Shown here in pieces: positions 42,362-52,028 of a DNA stretch of 64,000 nucleotides (position 1 is its first letter; every line of letters begins with the position of its first letter). Source of the DNA: ZC4RG20 sp963782445 (GTDB lineage: Bacteria; Pseudomonadota; Gammaproteobacteria; Steroidobacterales; Rariloculaceae); the NCBI GenBank assembly GCA_963782445.1, contig CAWAJM010000001.1, forward strand, positions 4,092,001-4,156,000. Reading direction: 5' to 3'. The position numbers were made by a program, and so were the translations under genes. The notes under the pieces were generated by a model. The model searched no databases. It was not told where the DNA came from and saw nothing but the letters and a program-made list of their open reading frames with translations.

Positions 42362-43339
42362 TCAGAGCCGGGTCGCGCTGCCGACGACCGCTTCGCCGGG
42401 GCGCCAGGGACGAAACGACATGACGAGGCCCGTCGCCCATACGGCGCCGAAGATCACGGCCAGCGGCAGCCAATAGCTCCAGAAGCCGCTGACGCCGCCG
42501 CGCGTGGCCGCCCCGACGGGCACGATGAGAAACGCGAGCACGGCTTCGATCGCCGTCCAGACGAGCGCCACGGGGAGCGGATCGCGCGCGCCGCGCGGCG
42601 CGAAGTAGGCCCGCGAGGCGCCGACGAATACGAGCGCGGCCGCAAGGTTCTTGCCCGCGACGGCCGCGGTGGGACCGCCCGTGTAGCCGAGCGTCCACGT
42701 GATGGCCGCAACGAGCCCCCAGCCGAGCAGGCCATAGCCGACGAGGCGCGGGAGTGAGCGCGCGCGCGGCTCGACGTACGCGCCCGGCCCGGTATTCGGC
42801 AGCTCCGCGGCGATGGCCGCCGCCCAGGCCCGGATCCGCTCGGGATTGCGCCAATCGCCCGCGCGCTCTCTTGCCATGGCGCGCGCGGGAAATCCCTTCG
42901 CCTCGGCCTCGAGGCGGCCGCCGAAGGTCATGTGCCCGCGCGCGCCGATGCGCTCGGCCAGGATCTCGACCTGCGGGACGGGCGGGATGAGCGCGCGCTC
43001 GGCCGAATCGTCGAGCGGCCCGCTCGAGAAGAGCCAGACCGGCAGCTGCCGGAGCCAGTCGAGGCTGCGCGCGACGAAACGCCGGACGCTGGCGGGCCAG
43101 CGGTTGGCGTACAGGGCGCCGCCGATGACCACGGCATCGTAGGCCCCCGGCCTCGCGCGCCGGGCCGGCACCTCGGCGACCTCGAAGCCTTGCGCGCGCA
43201 GTTCGTCGGCCAGGATGTGCGCGATGCCTTCGGTGCCGCCCCGCTTCGAGCCCCACGTCACGAGCACGCGCTTACCGCCGTTCGCCGTCTCCGCCTCCAC
43301 GGCGGTCCCTGCTCCAGAATCGACGACTTCCGCCTGCAT
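42362..43339 (-). CDS. Flavodoxin-like (HemG-type) domain fused to a membrane domain
   Basis: A 325-residue protein. Residues about 23-180 form a flavodoxin-like domain of the menaquinone-dependent protoporphyrinogen oxidase kind: VLVTWGSKRGGTEGIAHILA (FMN phosphate loop), YDAVVIGGALYANRWPASVR and LPVWLFSSGPLDD. Residues about 195-310 contain four hydrophobic helices (LVGYGLLGWGLVAAITWTLG, WSYWLPLAVIFGAVWATGLV). The usual HemG is soluble or peripheral, so the membrane tail is unusual. It may couple flavin oxidation to the quinone pool (inference). It is divergent from ygiQ. Confidence 0.75.
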   Translation of the reverse strand: MQAEVVDSGAGTAVEAETANGGKRVLVTWGSKRGGTEGIAHILADELRAQGFEVAEVPARRARPGAYDAVVIGGALYANRWPASVRRFVARSLDWLRQLPVWLFSSGPLDDSAERALIPPVPQVEILAERIGARGHMTFGGRLEAEAKGFPARAMARERAGDWRNPERIRAWAAAIAAELPNTGPGAYVEPRARSLPRLVGYGLLGWGLVAAITWTLGYTGGPTAAVAGKNLAAALVFVGASRAYFAPRGARDPLPVALVWTAIEAVLAFLIVPVGAATRGGVSGFWSYWLPLAVIFGAVWATGLVMSFRPWRPGEAVVGSATRL

Positions 43340-43451
43340 ACCTCGTCCAATGGCTCCGGCTGGGAACGAATGGTTAAGATATCGCTCTCAATCGCCGCAT
43401 TCGAGCGAAACGCCGCCGCCCGGCCGCAGACTCCACCGACGAAGGCCTCCC

Positions 43452-45578
43452 GTGACCTCAACGCCCGCCAGCACCCAAGACCTCTTCGGCTACCGCAAGC
43501 ACTGGGCCGCGCGGCTCACGCCCGCGCCGTACCTGCCGATGTCGCGCGAGGAGATGGCGGCGCTCGGCTGGGATGCATGCGACATCGTCCTCGTGACGGG
43601 CGATGCCTATGTGGACCACCCGAGCTTCGGCATGGCCATCGTCGGCCGGCTGCTCGAGGCGCAGGGCTTCCGCGTCGGGATCATCGCCCAGCCGGACTGG
43701 CGCTCGACGGCGGATTTTGCGCGGCTCGGCCGGCCGACGCTGTTCTTCGGCGTCACGGCGGGCAATATGGATTCGATGGTCAATCGCTACACGGCCGACC
43801 GGCGGGTGCGCAGCGACGACGCCTACACGCCCGAAGGTGCCGGCGGCAAGCGGCCGGACCGCAGCGTCGTCGTCTATTCGCAGCGCCTGCGCGAGGCCTT
43901 CGCCGACGTGCCCATCGTCGTCGGCGGGATCGAGGCCAGCCTGCGGCGCATCGCGCACTTCGACTATTGGCAGGAGAAGGTCCGGCGCTCGGTCCTGCTC
44001 GACGCGAAGGCGGATCTGCTCGTGTTCGGCAACGGCGAACGGCAGATCGTCGAGATCGCGCACCGGCTCGCGGCCGGCGAGGCGCCGAGCTCGATTCGCG
44101 ACGTGCGCGGCACGGCCTTCGCGGGCACGCGCGCGGCGGCGGGCTGGACGGAAATCGATTCGACGGATCTCGACGCGCCGGGCCGCGTCGATCCGCACCC
44201 CGATCCGTACGCGATGCGGGCCGAGCCGTCCGGGCAGGCCGCCGCGGCCGGCGAGGCCGCGCTCGAGCCCGGCGTCAAAGTGGTGCGCTTCACGCGCCGC
44301 GTCCCGACGGCCGACCGCGAGCGCAGCTACATCCGCCTGCCGAGCTACGAGCAGGTGCGGGACGATCCCGTGCTCTACGCGCATGCCTCGCGGATATTGC
44401 ACAGGGAATCGAACCCCGGCAATGCGCGCGCACTCGTCCAACGCCACGGCGGCCGCGACGTCTGGCTCAACCGGCCGCCGGTACCGCTGACGACGGCCGA
44501 GATGGACCGCGTCTACGAGCTGCCCTACCAGCGCCGGCCGCATCCCGCCTACGGCGCCGCGCGCATTCCGGCCTACGAGATGATCCGCTTCTCGGTCACG
44601 ATCCAGCGCGGCTGCTTCGGCGGCTGCACGTTCTGCTCGATTACCGAGCACGAGGGCCGCATCATCCAGAACCGCAGCGAGGACTCGATCATCCGCGAGG
44701 TCGAAACGATCCGCGATACGGTGCCGGGCTTCACGGGCGTAATCTCCGACCTCGGCGGGCCCACGGCCAACATGTATCGGCTGGCCTGCAAGAGCCGCGA
44801 GATCGAATCCGCCTGCCGGCGCCCCTCGTGCGTCTATCCGGCCGTCTGTCCGAACCTGGACACGGATCATTCGCCGCTGATCCGCCTCTATCGGCGCGCC
44901 CGCGAGCTGCCCGGCATCAAAAAGGTGCTCATCGCCTCGGGCGTGCGCTACGACCTCGCGATCGAGTCGCCCGAGTACGTGCGCGAGCTCGCGCAGCATC
45001 ACACGGGCGGCTACCTCAAGATCGCGCCCGAGGCCATCTCGGAAGGCCCGCTTTCGAAAATGATGAAGCCCGGCATCGGCACGTACCACCGCTTCAAGAA
45101 GCTCTTCGACCGCTACTCCAAGGCGGCCGGCAAGGAGCAGTACCTGATACCGTACTTCATCGCCGCGCACCCGGGCACGACCGACGAGGACATGCTCGAG
45201 CTCGCGCTGTGGCTCAAGCAGAACGGCTTGCGCGCGGATCAGGTCCAGGCCTTCCTGCCCGGGCCGATGGCGACGGCGACGGCCATGTATCACTCGGGCA
45301 AGAACCCGCTGCGGCGCGTCACGCGCGACGGCGAGGACGTCCCGATTCCGAAGGGGCTCAAGGTCCGGCGCCTGCACAAGGCCTTCCTGCGCTATCACGA
45401 CCCGAACAACTGGCCGATGCTGCGCGAGGCGCTGAAACGAATGGGCCGCGAGGATCTCATCGGGAACGGCAAGCAGCATCTTGTGCCGCGCTTCCAGCCC
45501 AAGGGCACGGGCAAGGACCACGAGGGCCGGCGCGCACCGCGCCGCGGCAAGCCGTTCAGGACCCAGCACGTGCGCTGA
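43452..45578 (+). CDS. ygiQ: YgiQ-family radical SAM protein
   Basis: A 708-residue protein from GTG 43452. The N-terminal block DLFGYRKHWAARLTPAPYLP, MSREEMAALGWDACDIVLVT and GDAYVDHPSFGMA match E. coli YgiQ closely; the radical SAM cluster is RGCFGGCTFCSITEHEG. A KR/PRRGK-rich C-terminus is present. The biochemical role of the UPF0313 family is not established to my knowledge. Its TGA shares one base with the start of the lytic transglycosylase gene. Confidence 0.95.
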   Translation: MTSTPASTQDLFGYRKHWAARLTPAPYLPMSREEMAALGWDACDIVLVTGDAYVDHPSFGMAIVGRLLEAQGFRVGIIAQPDWRSTADFARLGRPTLFFGVTAGNMDSMVNRYTADRRVRSDDAYTPEGAGGKRPDRSVVVYSQRLREAFADVPIVVGGIEASLRRIAHFDYWQEKVRRSVLLDAKADLLVFGNGERQIVEIAHRLAAGEAPSSIRDVRGTAFAGTRAAAGWTEIDSTDLDAPGRVDPHPDPYAMRAEPSGQAAAAGEAALEPGVKVVRFTRRVPTADRERSYIRLPSYEQVRDDPVLYAHASRILHRESNPGNARALVQRHGGRDVWLNRPPVPLTTAEMDRVYELPYQRRPHPAYGAARIPAYEMIRFSVTIQRGCFGGCTFCSITEHEGRIIQNRSEDSIIREVETIRDTVPGFTGVISDLGGPTANMYRLACKSREIESACRRPSCVYPAVCPNLDTDHSPLIRLYRRARELPGIKKVLIASGVRYDLAIESPEYVRELAQHHTGGYLKIAPEAISEGPLSKMMKPGIGTYHRFKKLFDRYSKAAGKEQYLIPYFIAAHPGTTDEDMLELALWLKQNGLRADQVQAFLPGPMATATAMYHSGKNPLRRVTRDGEDVPIPKGLKVRRLHKAFLRYHDPNNWPMLREALKRMGREDLIGNGKQHLVPRFQPKGTGKDHEGRRAPRRGKPFRTQHVR

Positions 45579-47623
45579 TGCGACGCCGCCGCGCGACCTG
45601 GGCCCTCGTCGTGATCGCTTGCGCGGGCGCCGCCGCGGCCCTGCTCGGCGAGCGGCCGTCCGGGGCCGGGGAGCGGGCCGCGCCGGCGCCCGCCGCAACC
45701 CAGAGCGCCGCCGGCGCCGCGAACGCCGACCGGGCCGCACTGGCCGATGTCCGCGCCGATTTCCTCGCCGCGCTCGACGCGACACGGACGGGCGCCGCCC
45801 CCGCGATCGACGCGCGCCTGCGCCGCTACGTCCTGTTTCCGTACGTCGCGGCGGCCCGCATCGAGCAGGCGCTCGAAGACACGCACGGCGCCGAAACGGC
45901 CGCCGACCGTGCCGCGGCCGCCTTTCTCGCCGCCCGCGGCGCCGAGCCCGTCGGCCGCGACGTGCGGGCGGCCTGGCTCGCAAGCCTTGCACGACGCCGA
46001 CAGTGGCAACCCTTCCTCGCGCAATACCACGCGGACGACGCCGATCAGGCCCTGCGCTGCCAGGCGCTCGAGGCGCGCATCGAGCTCGGCCGCAAGCGCG
46101 GCCTCGCGGCCGCGATCGCGCAGGTCTGGCTCACGGGCGCGCAGCTCCCCTCCGAGTGCGAGGCGCCGTTCGACTGGCTGCGCGCGCAGGGCGCACTGAC
46201 GGACGACCTCGTCGAGCGGCGCGTCGTGCTGCTGCTCGAGCACGGCCAGGCCGCGTTCGCCCGCATCATCGCCGGCGCGCTGCCCGACGCGCGCGCGGCA
46301 CCGCTGTTGCGCTGGGCCCAGTTCCTCAGCGCCCCGCGCGAAACCATCGACGAGCTGCTCGCCGAACCCTCGCAGGGCGTGCGCCCCGAAGCGCTCGAGG
46401 CCGGCTGGGGGCGCCTGGCGCGCGACGACCCTTCCGCCGCGCTCGAGCGCTTCGAGCCGCTGACAGCGAAGCTCCACCTCGGCGCGGCCGCGACGAGCCG
46501 GCTCGCGCGCGCGCTCGCGCTCGGCCTCGCTTGGGATCGGCGCCCGGAGGCGCGCGCCTACTTCGCTCGCGTCGCGGCGTCGGACCTCGACGACTATGCG
46601 CTCGCCTGGCGCACGCGCGCGGCCCTTTGGGCCGGGGATTGGCGGCTCGCGGCGCGTTCGATCGACGCGATGTCGCGCGACCGGCGCCTCGAGACGCGCT
46701 GGCGCTATTGGCGCGCGCGGGCCGCCGAACGGCTGCACGACCGCGCGCAGGCCGAGGGCCTGTACCGCTCGATCCTCGACCGCGACGACTACTATGCCGC
46801 GCTCGCGGCCGCCCGGCTCGGCCGCCCGTACGCACCGCATGCCGAGCCGCTGCCGGCCGATCCGCACGTCCTGCGCCGCCTCGCCGCGCGGCCCGCCTTC
46901 GTGCGCGCCCGCGAGTTGTTCTATGCCGGCCTGCCGTGGCATGCGGCCGCCGAATGGCGCTTCGGCTCCGAGCGCCTCGACGTGCCGACGCGCGTGCAGA
47001 CCGTCCAGCTCGCCGCCCGCTGGGGCTGGTACGACATGGCCATCGCGACGGCGAGCCGCCGCGGGGTCTTCAAGGCTTACGACGTGCTTTATCCGCGGCC
47101 CTATCGGGGCGCCGTCGGCGCAGCCGCGGCGCTCACGAAGCTCGAGCCCGCGCTGATCTATGCCGTGATCCGCCAGGAAAGCCTGTATCGCCCCGATGCG
47201 GCTTCGGCGGCCGGCGCGATCGGTTTGGCCCAGCTCCTGCCCGCGACGGCGCGCCGGGTGGCGGCGCAGTGGAACGAGCCGAAGCCGCAATGGGCCGATC
47301 TGCTGACGCCGGCCGTCAACATCAAGCTCGGCGCCGCGCAGCTGCGCGATCTCGTGGACCGATTCGACGCGCAGCTGCCCGTCGGCCTCGCGGCCTACAA
47401 CGCCGGCGCCAATGCGGCCGAGCGCTGGCTGCCCGAGCGGCCGCTCGCGGCCGACGTGTGGATCGAGAACATTCCCTACAACGAGACTCGCGACTTCGTG
47501 CAGCGCGTGCTTTGGCACAGTCTCGTCTTCGCGTGGCTCGACACGGGGCGGCCCCGGCCCTTGCAGGCCTGGCTCGCGACCGTGGACCCTCCGGGCGCCG
47601 CAGAGACGCAGGCCAGACGCTGA
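45578..47623 (+). CDS. slt: Soluble lytic murein transglycosylase (Slt70 type)
   Basis: It cleaves the glycan strand of peptidoglycan to 1,6-anhydro-muropeptides in the periplasm. The 681-residue protein has an N-terminal signal segment (ATWALVVIACAGAAAALL), a long superhelical U/L domain rich in Ala/Arg (about 50-490) and the C-terminal transglycosylase domain: IYAVIRQESLYRPDAASAAG with catalytic Glu, GLAQLLPATA and GLAAYNAGANAAERWLPE. The start overlaps the ygiQ stop (TGATG), so expression is coupled. Confidence 0.94.
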   Translation: MRRRRATWALVVIACAGAAAALLGERPSGAGERAAPAPAATQSAAGAANADRAALADVRADFLAALDATRTGAAPAIDARLRRYVLFPYVAAARIEQALEDTHGAETAADRAAAAFLAARGAEPVGRDVRAAWLASLARRRQWQPFLAQYHADDADQALRCQALEARIELGRKRGLAAAIAQVWLTGAQLPSECEAPFDWLRAQGALTDDLVERRVVLLLEHGQAAFARIIAGALPDARAAPLLRWAQFLSAPRETIDELLAEPSQGVRPEALEAGWGRLARDDPSAALERFEPLTAKLHLGAAATSRLARALALGLAWDRRPEARAYFARVAASDLDDYALAWRTRAALWAGDWRLAARSIDAMSRDRRLETRWRYWRARAAERLHDRAQAEGLYRSILDRDDYYAALAAARLGRPYAPHAEPLPADPHVLRRLAARPAFVRARELFYAGLPWHAAAEWRFGSERLDVPTRVQTVQLAARWGWYDMAIATASRRGVFKAYDVLYPRPYRGAVGAAAALTKLEPALIYAVIRQESLYRPDAASAAGAIGLAQLLPATARRVAAQWNEPKPQWADLLTPAVNIKLGAAQLRDLVDRFDAQLPVGLAAYNAGANAAERWLPERPLAADVWIENIPYNETRDFVQRVLWHSLVFAWLDTGRPRPLQAWLATVDPPGAAETQARR

Positions 47624-48199
47624 CGAACCGCGGCGCCGCACGCCCCCGACGAACGCGGGGTCCGTGCGTGCACCGACCGCCGCTAGGCGCTCCCCGAACG
47701 TCGGCCCGCGCGGCGCGGCGCGCCCCTGGGGCACGGCGCGATTCAGCACCGCGACGCCTGCATTCAATGAGGCCGCGTAAAGGATCCAGACGAGATAGGG
47801 TGCCAGCAGCCACGTCGCGAGCGGCGCACTGGCATGGACGAGCACGACGAGCGCAGCCACCGTGCCGGCGAGCGCGAGGACGTCGGCGAGCGCGCAAACC
47901 ACGGCTCGCCGGCCGAAGAAGGCCCAGGACCACAGCGCGTTCAGCACGAGCTGGGCGATCCACAGCGCTTTCGGCGCCGTCCCCGGCGCGCGGCTGAAGA
48001 TCTCCCATCCCGCGACCGCGACGAGCACGTAGAGCACCGTCCAGACGGGCCCGAAAACGCGGTTCGGGGGCGTCCACGGCGGCTTGCGCAGCGCCGCGTA
48101 CCACGCGCCCGGGCGAAAGCGCGAGGCCACGCCGGCGACGATCGCGACGGCGACGAGGAAGACGATCAGCATCCAGGCGGTATGGGGCGCGACGGGCAT
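47624..48199 (-). CDS. tspO: TspO/MBR-family membrane protein (3' end unresolved)
   Basis: TspO proteins are five-helix membrane proteins binding porphyrins. Residues about 1-154 are a good match: helix 1 MLIVFLVAVAIVAGVASRF, WYAALRKPPWTPPNRVFGPV, WTVLYVLVAVAGWEIF, NALWSWAFFGRR and the end APYLVWILYAASLNAGVAVL. Family members end within about ten residues of this point, but the frame continues with no stop into the antisense strand of slt for hundreds of codons. I list only the part not overlapping slt. A TAG in the neighbouring frame (47683-47685) would be a natural end after a one-base shift. Confidence 0.75.
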
Positions 48200-48287
48200 G
48201 GCGTCACCTCTCAGAGGGAGACTGCCCTAGCCTACCAGCCGCGAAGACCGGTGCCCGCGGCGGGCGCCCCTCGCGGCCGCTTGCCGA

Positions 48288-49358
48288 CTACGCGAGCGGG
48301 CAGTAGCAGCGCACGCGCGTACCGCCTTCGTCCCGGGCCCCGACCATGACCTCGCCGCCGAGCGCGCGGGCCCGGTAGTGCATGATGTGCAATCCCATGC
48401 CGGGACCGGCCGGCTCCGCGAACCCGACGCCGTCGTCCTCGATCGTGAGCATGAGCCGGCGGCGCAGCCGGCGGCAATCGATGCGCACGTTCGCCGCCTG
48501 CCCGTGCCGCACGGCGTTCGTCAGCGCCTCCTGAGCGATGCGATAGAGGTTGATCGAGCGCTCGTCCCCGAGGTCGTCGGGCACGCCTTCGCAGGTCACG
48601 GCGCAATCGATGCGAAAGAACCTCGTCGCCTGCGCCGCGAGCTGCTCGAGCGCGCCCGCGAAAGTGAAGCCGCCGTCTTTCGGCATCGGGCTCAGCCCGC
48701 GCGCAAGCTCGGAGGTCTGCGCAATGGCCGTGCCGATGAGCTCGAGCGCCTGCTCGACGTTCGCGCTCGCGCTCGCGCTACCGGCCTCGGGCTGCGTCTC
48801 GAGCTGTTTGCGCACTGGCTCGAGTATCAGCTTGATGCCCGTCAACAGTTGCCCGAGGCCATCGTGCAGGTCGCGGCCGATGCGGTTGCGTTCGCGCTCG
48901 ATGGCGTTCACGGCCTCGCGCTCGAGGTCGACCCGATCGGTCACGTCCGTGATGGCAATGACGACCTCGTCGTCGCCGCTACGCACGAAGCGCGCCTCGA
49001 GATAGCGGGTTTGCCCGTTGATGCGGCGCGAGTACTGCCAGCGCTGCGTCTTGCCCGTCTCGAGCGCCCGAACGAGCAGGCGCTCGTGCTCGGCCGCGAA
49101 TTCGGGCTCGAATATCTCGCTCGTCCGCTTGCCCAGGAATGCGTCCCGGCCCATCGGCAGGAACTGAGCGATGTTCTCGGGAATGTGCACGTCGATGTGA
49201 CAGCCGTCACGCTGCACGCGCATGAGCATGTCCGGGCACGCCTGCATGAGGGCGCGGCTGCGGGCCTCGGATTCGCGCAGCGCCCGCCGCGGATCGCGCG
49301 GAATGCGGCTGCCGCTCTCGCGCGTCCTCGCCTCTCCCTCTCGCATGCGTCTCGCCAT
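48288..49358 (-). CDS. PAS-domain histidine kinase, NarX/DegS type
   Basis: A 356-residue soluble kinase. A PAS domain (about 40-150: ACPDMLMRVQRDGCHIDVHI, RRINGQTRYLEARFV) is followed by the HisKA_3 phosphoacceptor ERNRIGRDLHDGLGQLLTGI. The HATPase region has YRIAQEALTNAVRHG and EDDGVGFAEPAGPGMGLHIM. This class pairs with NarL/LuxR-type regulators; none is adjacent, so it is an orphan here. No membrane segment is present. Confidence 0.9.
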   Translation of the reverse strand: MARRMREGEARTRESGSRIPRDPRRALRESEARSRALMQACPDMLMRVQRDGCHIDVHIPENIAQFLPMGRDAFLGKRTSEIFEPEFAAEHERLLVRALETGKTQRWQYSRRINGQTRYLEARFVRSGDDEVVIAITDVTDRVDLEREAVNAIERERNRIGRDLHDGLGQLLTGIKLILEPVRKQLETQPEAGSASASANVEQALELIGTAIAQTSELARGLSPMPKDGGFTFAGALEQLAAQATRFFRIDCAVTCEGVPDDLGDERSINLYRIAQEALTNAVRHGQAANVRIDCRRLRRRLMLTIEDDGVGFAEPAGPGMGLHIMHYRARALGGEVMVGARDEGGTRVRCYCPLA

Positions 49359-49445
49359 CGATAGGCAGTCCTCGGTAGCCGGCCCGAAGCTTACTGCATG
49401 TACCGGCCGATTACACTGCGCTGGCGCCGGGATCTTTGCGCGCGC

Positions 49446-50777
49446 TCAGGCCCGCACCACGGACTTCAGCAGGCGCGGATAAAAATACGCCAACGTCCCG
49501 ATTCGTGCGGCGTAGTGCACGTAGAACGCCGCCCATAGACCGGCGTTGCCGTAGGGCCGCAGCAGCCACCACGCGCCGAGATAGATGCCGAGCGAAGCGA
49601 GCATGGCATTGCGCATGTCCGCCGTGCGCGTCGCGCCGATGAAGATGCCGTCGAGCTGAAACGCCCAGACGCCGAGCAGCGGCGACGCCGCCGCCCAGGG
49701 CAGGTAGGCGCGGGCCGCGGCGCGCGCGGCGGCATCGACGGTCAGCAGATCGATGAACACGGCGCCGAGCCCGAACAGCGCGAGCGAGACGAGCGCCGCC
49801 GTTACGAACGCCCACGAAGTCGTGATCTTGGCTGCCACCTCGAGCCCCTTCCGATGCGCCGCCCCGACGGCGCGGCCGACGAGCGCCTCGGCCGCGAACG
49901 CGAGCCCGTCGAGAAAGAAGGCGGCGACGGAGATGAAGTGCAGCAGCACGGCATTGGCCGCGAGCACGACATCGCCCTGCTCGGCGCCGTGGGCCGTGAA
50001 CCAGGCAAACACGGATACGAGCGCAAGCGAGCGGATCATGATGTCGCCGTTGACGGCGACCGTGCGCTCGAGCCGTGCGCGGTCGAGCACGCGCGCCAGG
50101 GACCAGCTCCCGCCGATGCGGCGCAGGTGAGCGGCCGCAACGGCGAGCCCCACGCCCGCTGCAATGCACTGCGCCGCGAGCGTGCCGAGCGCGACGCCGC
50201 GCACGTCCCAGCCGAAGCCGAGCACGAAGAGCGCATCGAGCGCAATGTTCGTGAGATTGAGCACGAGCTGCAGCACGAGGGCGATGTCCGTGCGGCCGAA
50301 GCCGATGAACCAGCCGAGCAGGGCATAGTTGGCGAGCGTCGCCGGCGCGGCCCAGATGCGCACGCCGAAGTAAGCGCGCCCGAGCCGCTCGACCTCGTCG
50401 CTTGCGTGCATGAACGCGAAGGCCGCCTCGCGGATCGGCCATTGCAGCAGCACGAGCGCCGCCCCGGCCGCCACCGCGATGAGCAGGGCGCGCGCGAGCA
50501 CGGCGCGCTGCTCGTCGACGTCGCGAGCCCCGAACGCTTGAGCCGTCATGCCCGTCGTGCCCATCCGCAGGAAGCCGAAGGCCCAGAACACGAAGTCGAA
50601 GATCAGGGCACCGACGGCGACCGCGCCGATGTAAGCCGGATCGGGGATGCGGCCGACCACGCCCGTGTCCACGAGACCGATGAGCGGCGTCGAGACGTTG
50701 GAGATCATGACGGGCACGGCGATGCCGAGCACGGCGCGGTGCGTGAGGCGCGAGAGATCGCTGCGGGGATCGTTCAT
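49446..50777 (-). CDS. MATE-family efflux transporter (DinF subgroup)
   Basis: A 443-residue protein with about 12 membrane helices. The DinF-like start VLGIAVPVMISNVSTPLIGL and VDTGVVGRIPDPAYIGAVAV, then GFLRMGTTGMTAQAFGA and the second-half repeat FFLDGLAFAAEALVGRAVGA, define the family. Such pumps export cationic compounds by Na+ or H+ antiport. ATG 50777 matches homologues. It is divergent from the MetE-like gene with 72 bp between. Confidence 0.9.
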   Translation of the reverse strand: MNDPRSDLSRLTHRAVLGIAVPVMISNVSTPLIGLVDTGVVGRIPDPAYIGAVAVGALIFDFVFWAFGFLRMGTTGMTAQAFGARDVDEQRAVLARALLIAVAAGAALVLLQWPIREAAFAFMHASDEVERLGRAYFGVRIWAAPATLANYALLGWFIGFGRTDIALVLQLVLNLTNIALDALFVLGFGWDVRGVALGTLAAQCIAAGVGLAVAAAHLRRIGGSWSLARVLDRARLERTVAVNGDIMIRSLALVSVFAWFTAHGAEQGDVVLAANAVLLHFISVAAFFLDGLAFAAEALVGRAVGAAHRKGLEVAAKITTSWAFVTAALVSLALFGLGAVFIDLLTVDAAARAAARAYLPWAAASPLLGVWAFQLDGIFIGATRTADMRNAMLASLGIYLGAWWLLRPYGNAGLWAAFYVHYAARIGTLAYFYPRLLKSVVRA

Positions 50778-50849
50778 CGGCGGGCTTCGGCAGGTGTTTT
50801 GGGGGACAATGCATGCGGATCGGACGGCAATTTTACGCGCAGGACGCTC

Positions 50850-52004
50850 ATGAAGCTCAGCACGGATCGAATCCTCACGACCCACGTCGGCAGCTTGCCG
50901 CGTGATGCGGCGGTGCTCGAGTTTCTCGTCGCCGAGGAACGCGGCGAGCCGATCCAAGAGGCCGCGTTCGCGGCCGCTCTGGCGCAGGCCGTCGCGAGCG
51001 TCGTCGCACGCCAGGTCGAAGTCGGCATCAACGTCGTCAGCGACGGCGAGATGAGCAAGATCGGCTACGCGACCTACGTCAAGAATCGCCTCTCGGGGTT
51101 CGCAGGCCACTATCCCCGGCGCCCGAGCCTCGATCTCGCGCCGCACCCGGACTTACAGGAAGCCCTCGCGCGCATGGTCGGCCGGCAGTCGTTCAGGCGC
51201 GCGGCCTGCGTCGGGCCCGTCGCGCTCGTCGATGCCGCCGCCTCGGCGCGCGACATCGCGAACCTCACGGCCGCCGTCGAAACCCATGCGCCGCAAGAAG
51301 CCTTCATGAACGCGGCCTCGCCGGGTGTCGTCGCGGCCTTCCAGCCGAACCGCTACTACGCGACGCACGAGGCCTACGTCGACGCGATCGCCGCAGCCAT
51401 GCAGCCGGAGTACGAAGCCATCCACGCCGCCGGCTTCGTGCTTCAGCTCGACTGCCCGGACCTCGCCATGGCGCGCCACACGGGCTTTCAGACGCTCGGC
51501 GAAGCGGAGTTCCTCGAGCGCGCCCGCTATCAGGTCGACGCGCTGAACCGCGCCGTCCGGAACATCCCGGCCGAGGCCATGCGCATGCACGTGTGCTGGG
51601 GCAACTACGAAGGCCCTCACGACCACGACATTCCGCTCGAGAAGATCCTCGCCATCGTGCTCGAGGCCAAGCCGGCCGGCGTGCTGTTCGAAGCCGCGAA
51701 CCCACGCCATGCCCACGAGTGGACCGTTTGGCGCGACGCGAAGATCCCGGACGACAAAGTGCTGATACCGGGCTGTCTCATGTCGACGACCAACTACGTC
51801 GAGCACCCCGAGCTCGTCGCGCAGCAGATCTGCCGCTACGCGGACATCGTCGGGCGCGAGCGCGTCATCGCCGGAACGGACTGCGGCTTCGGGACATTCG
51901 CGGGCTTGTGGCGCGTCGCACCGGACGTCGCCTACAAGAAGCTTGCCGCGCTGGCCGCGGGCGCGCGGCTCGCGTCGCGCCGGCTGTGGGGCCGGCCAAG
52001 CTGA
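50850..52004 (+). CDS. MetE C-terminal-like cobalamin-independent methyltransferase homologue
   Basis: A 384-residue protein with the UROD/MetE barrel: ILTTHVGSLPR at the N-terminus, NVVSDGEMSKIGYATYV, the zinc ligands in RMHVCWGNYEGPHDHDIPL and the C-terminal Cys in IAGTDCGFGTFAG. It lacks the N-terminal half of MetE. Relatives transfer methyl or alkyl groups to thiols (for example epoxyalkane:coenzyme M-type enzymes), so it need not make methionine. It is a single-gene unit. Confidence 0.88.
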   Translation: MKLSTDRILTTHVGSLPRDAAVLEFLVAEERGEPIQEAAFAAALAQAVASVVARQVEVGINVVSDGEMSKIGYATYVKNRLSGFAGHYPRRPSLDLAPHPDLQEALARMVGRQSFRRAACVGPVALVDAAASARDIANLTAAVETHAPQEAFMNAASPGVVAAFQPNRYYATHEAYVDAIAAAMQPEYEAIHAAGFVLQLDCPDLAMARHTGFQTLGEAEFLERARYQVDALNRAVRNIPAEAMRMHVCWGNYEGPHDHDIPLEKILAIVLEAKPAGVLFEAANPRHAHEWTVWRDAKIPDDKVLIPGCLMSTTNYVEHPELVAQQICRYADIVGRERVIAGTDCGFGTFAGLWRVAPDVAYKKLAALAAGARLASRRLWGRPS

Positions 52005-52028
52005 GGGCGGCGCGCCTCGATCGGGGCA

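Noticed and set aside
45395..47623. Continuation of the tspO frame across the antisense of slt
   Set aside because: slt is a conserved enzyme on the other strand; the continuation has no homology and reflects a missing stop.
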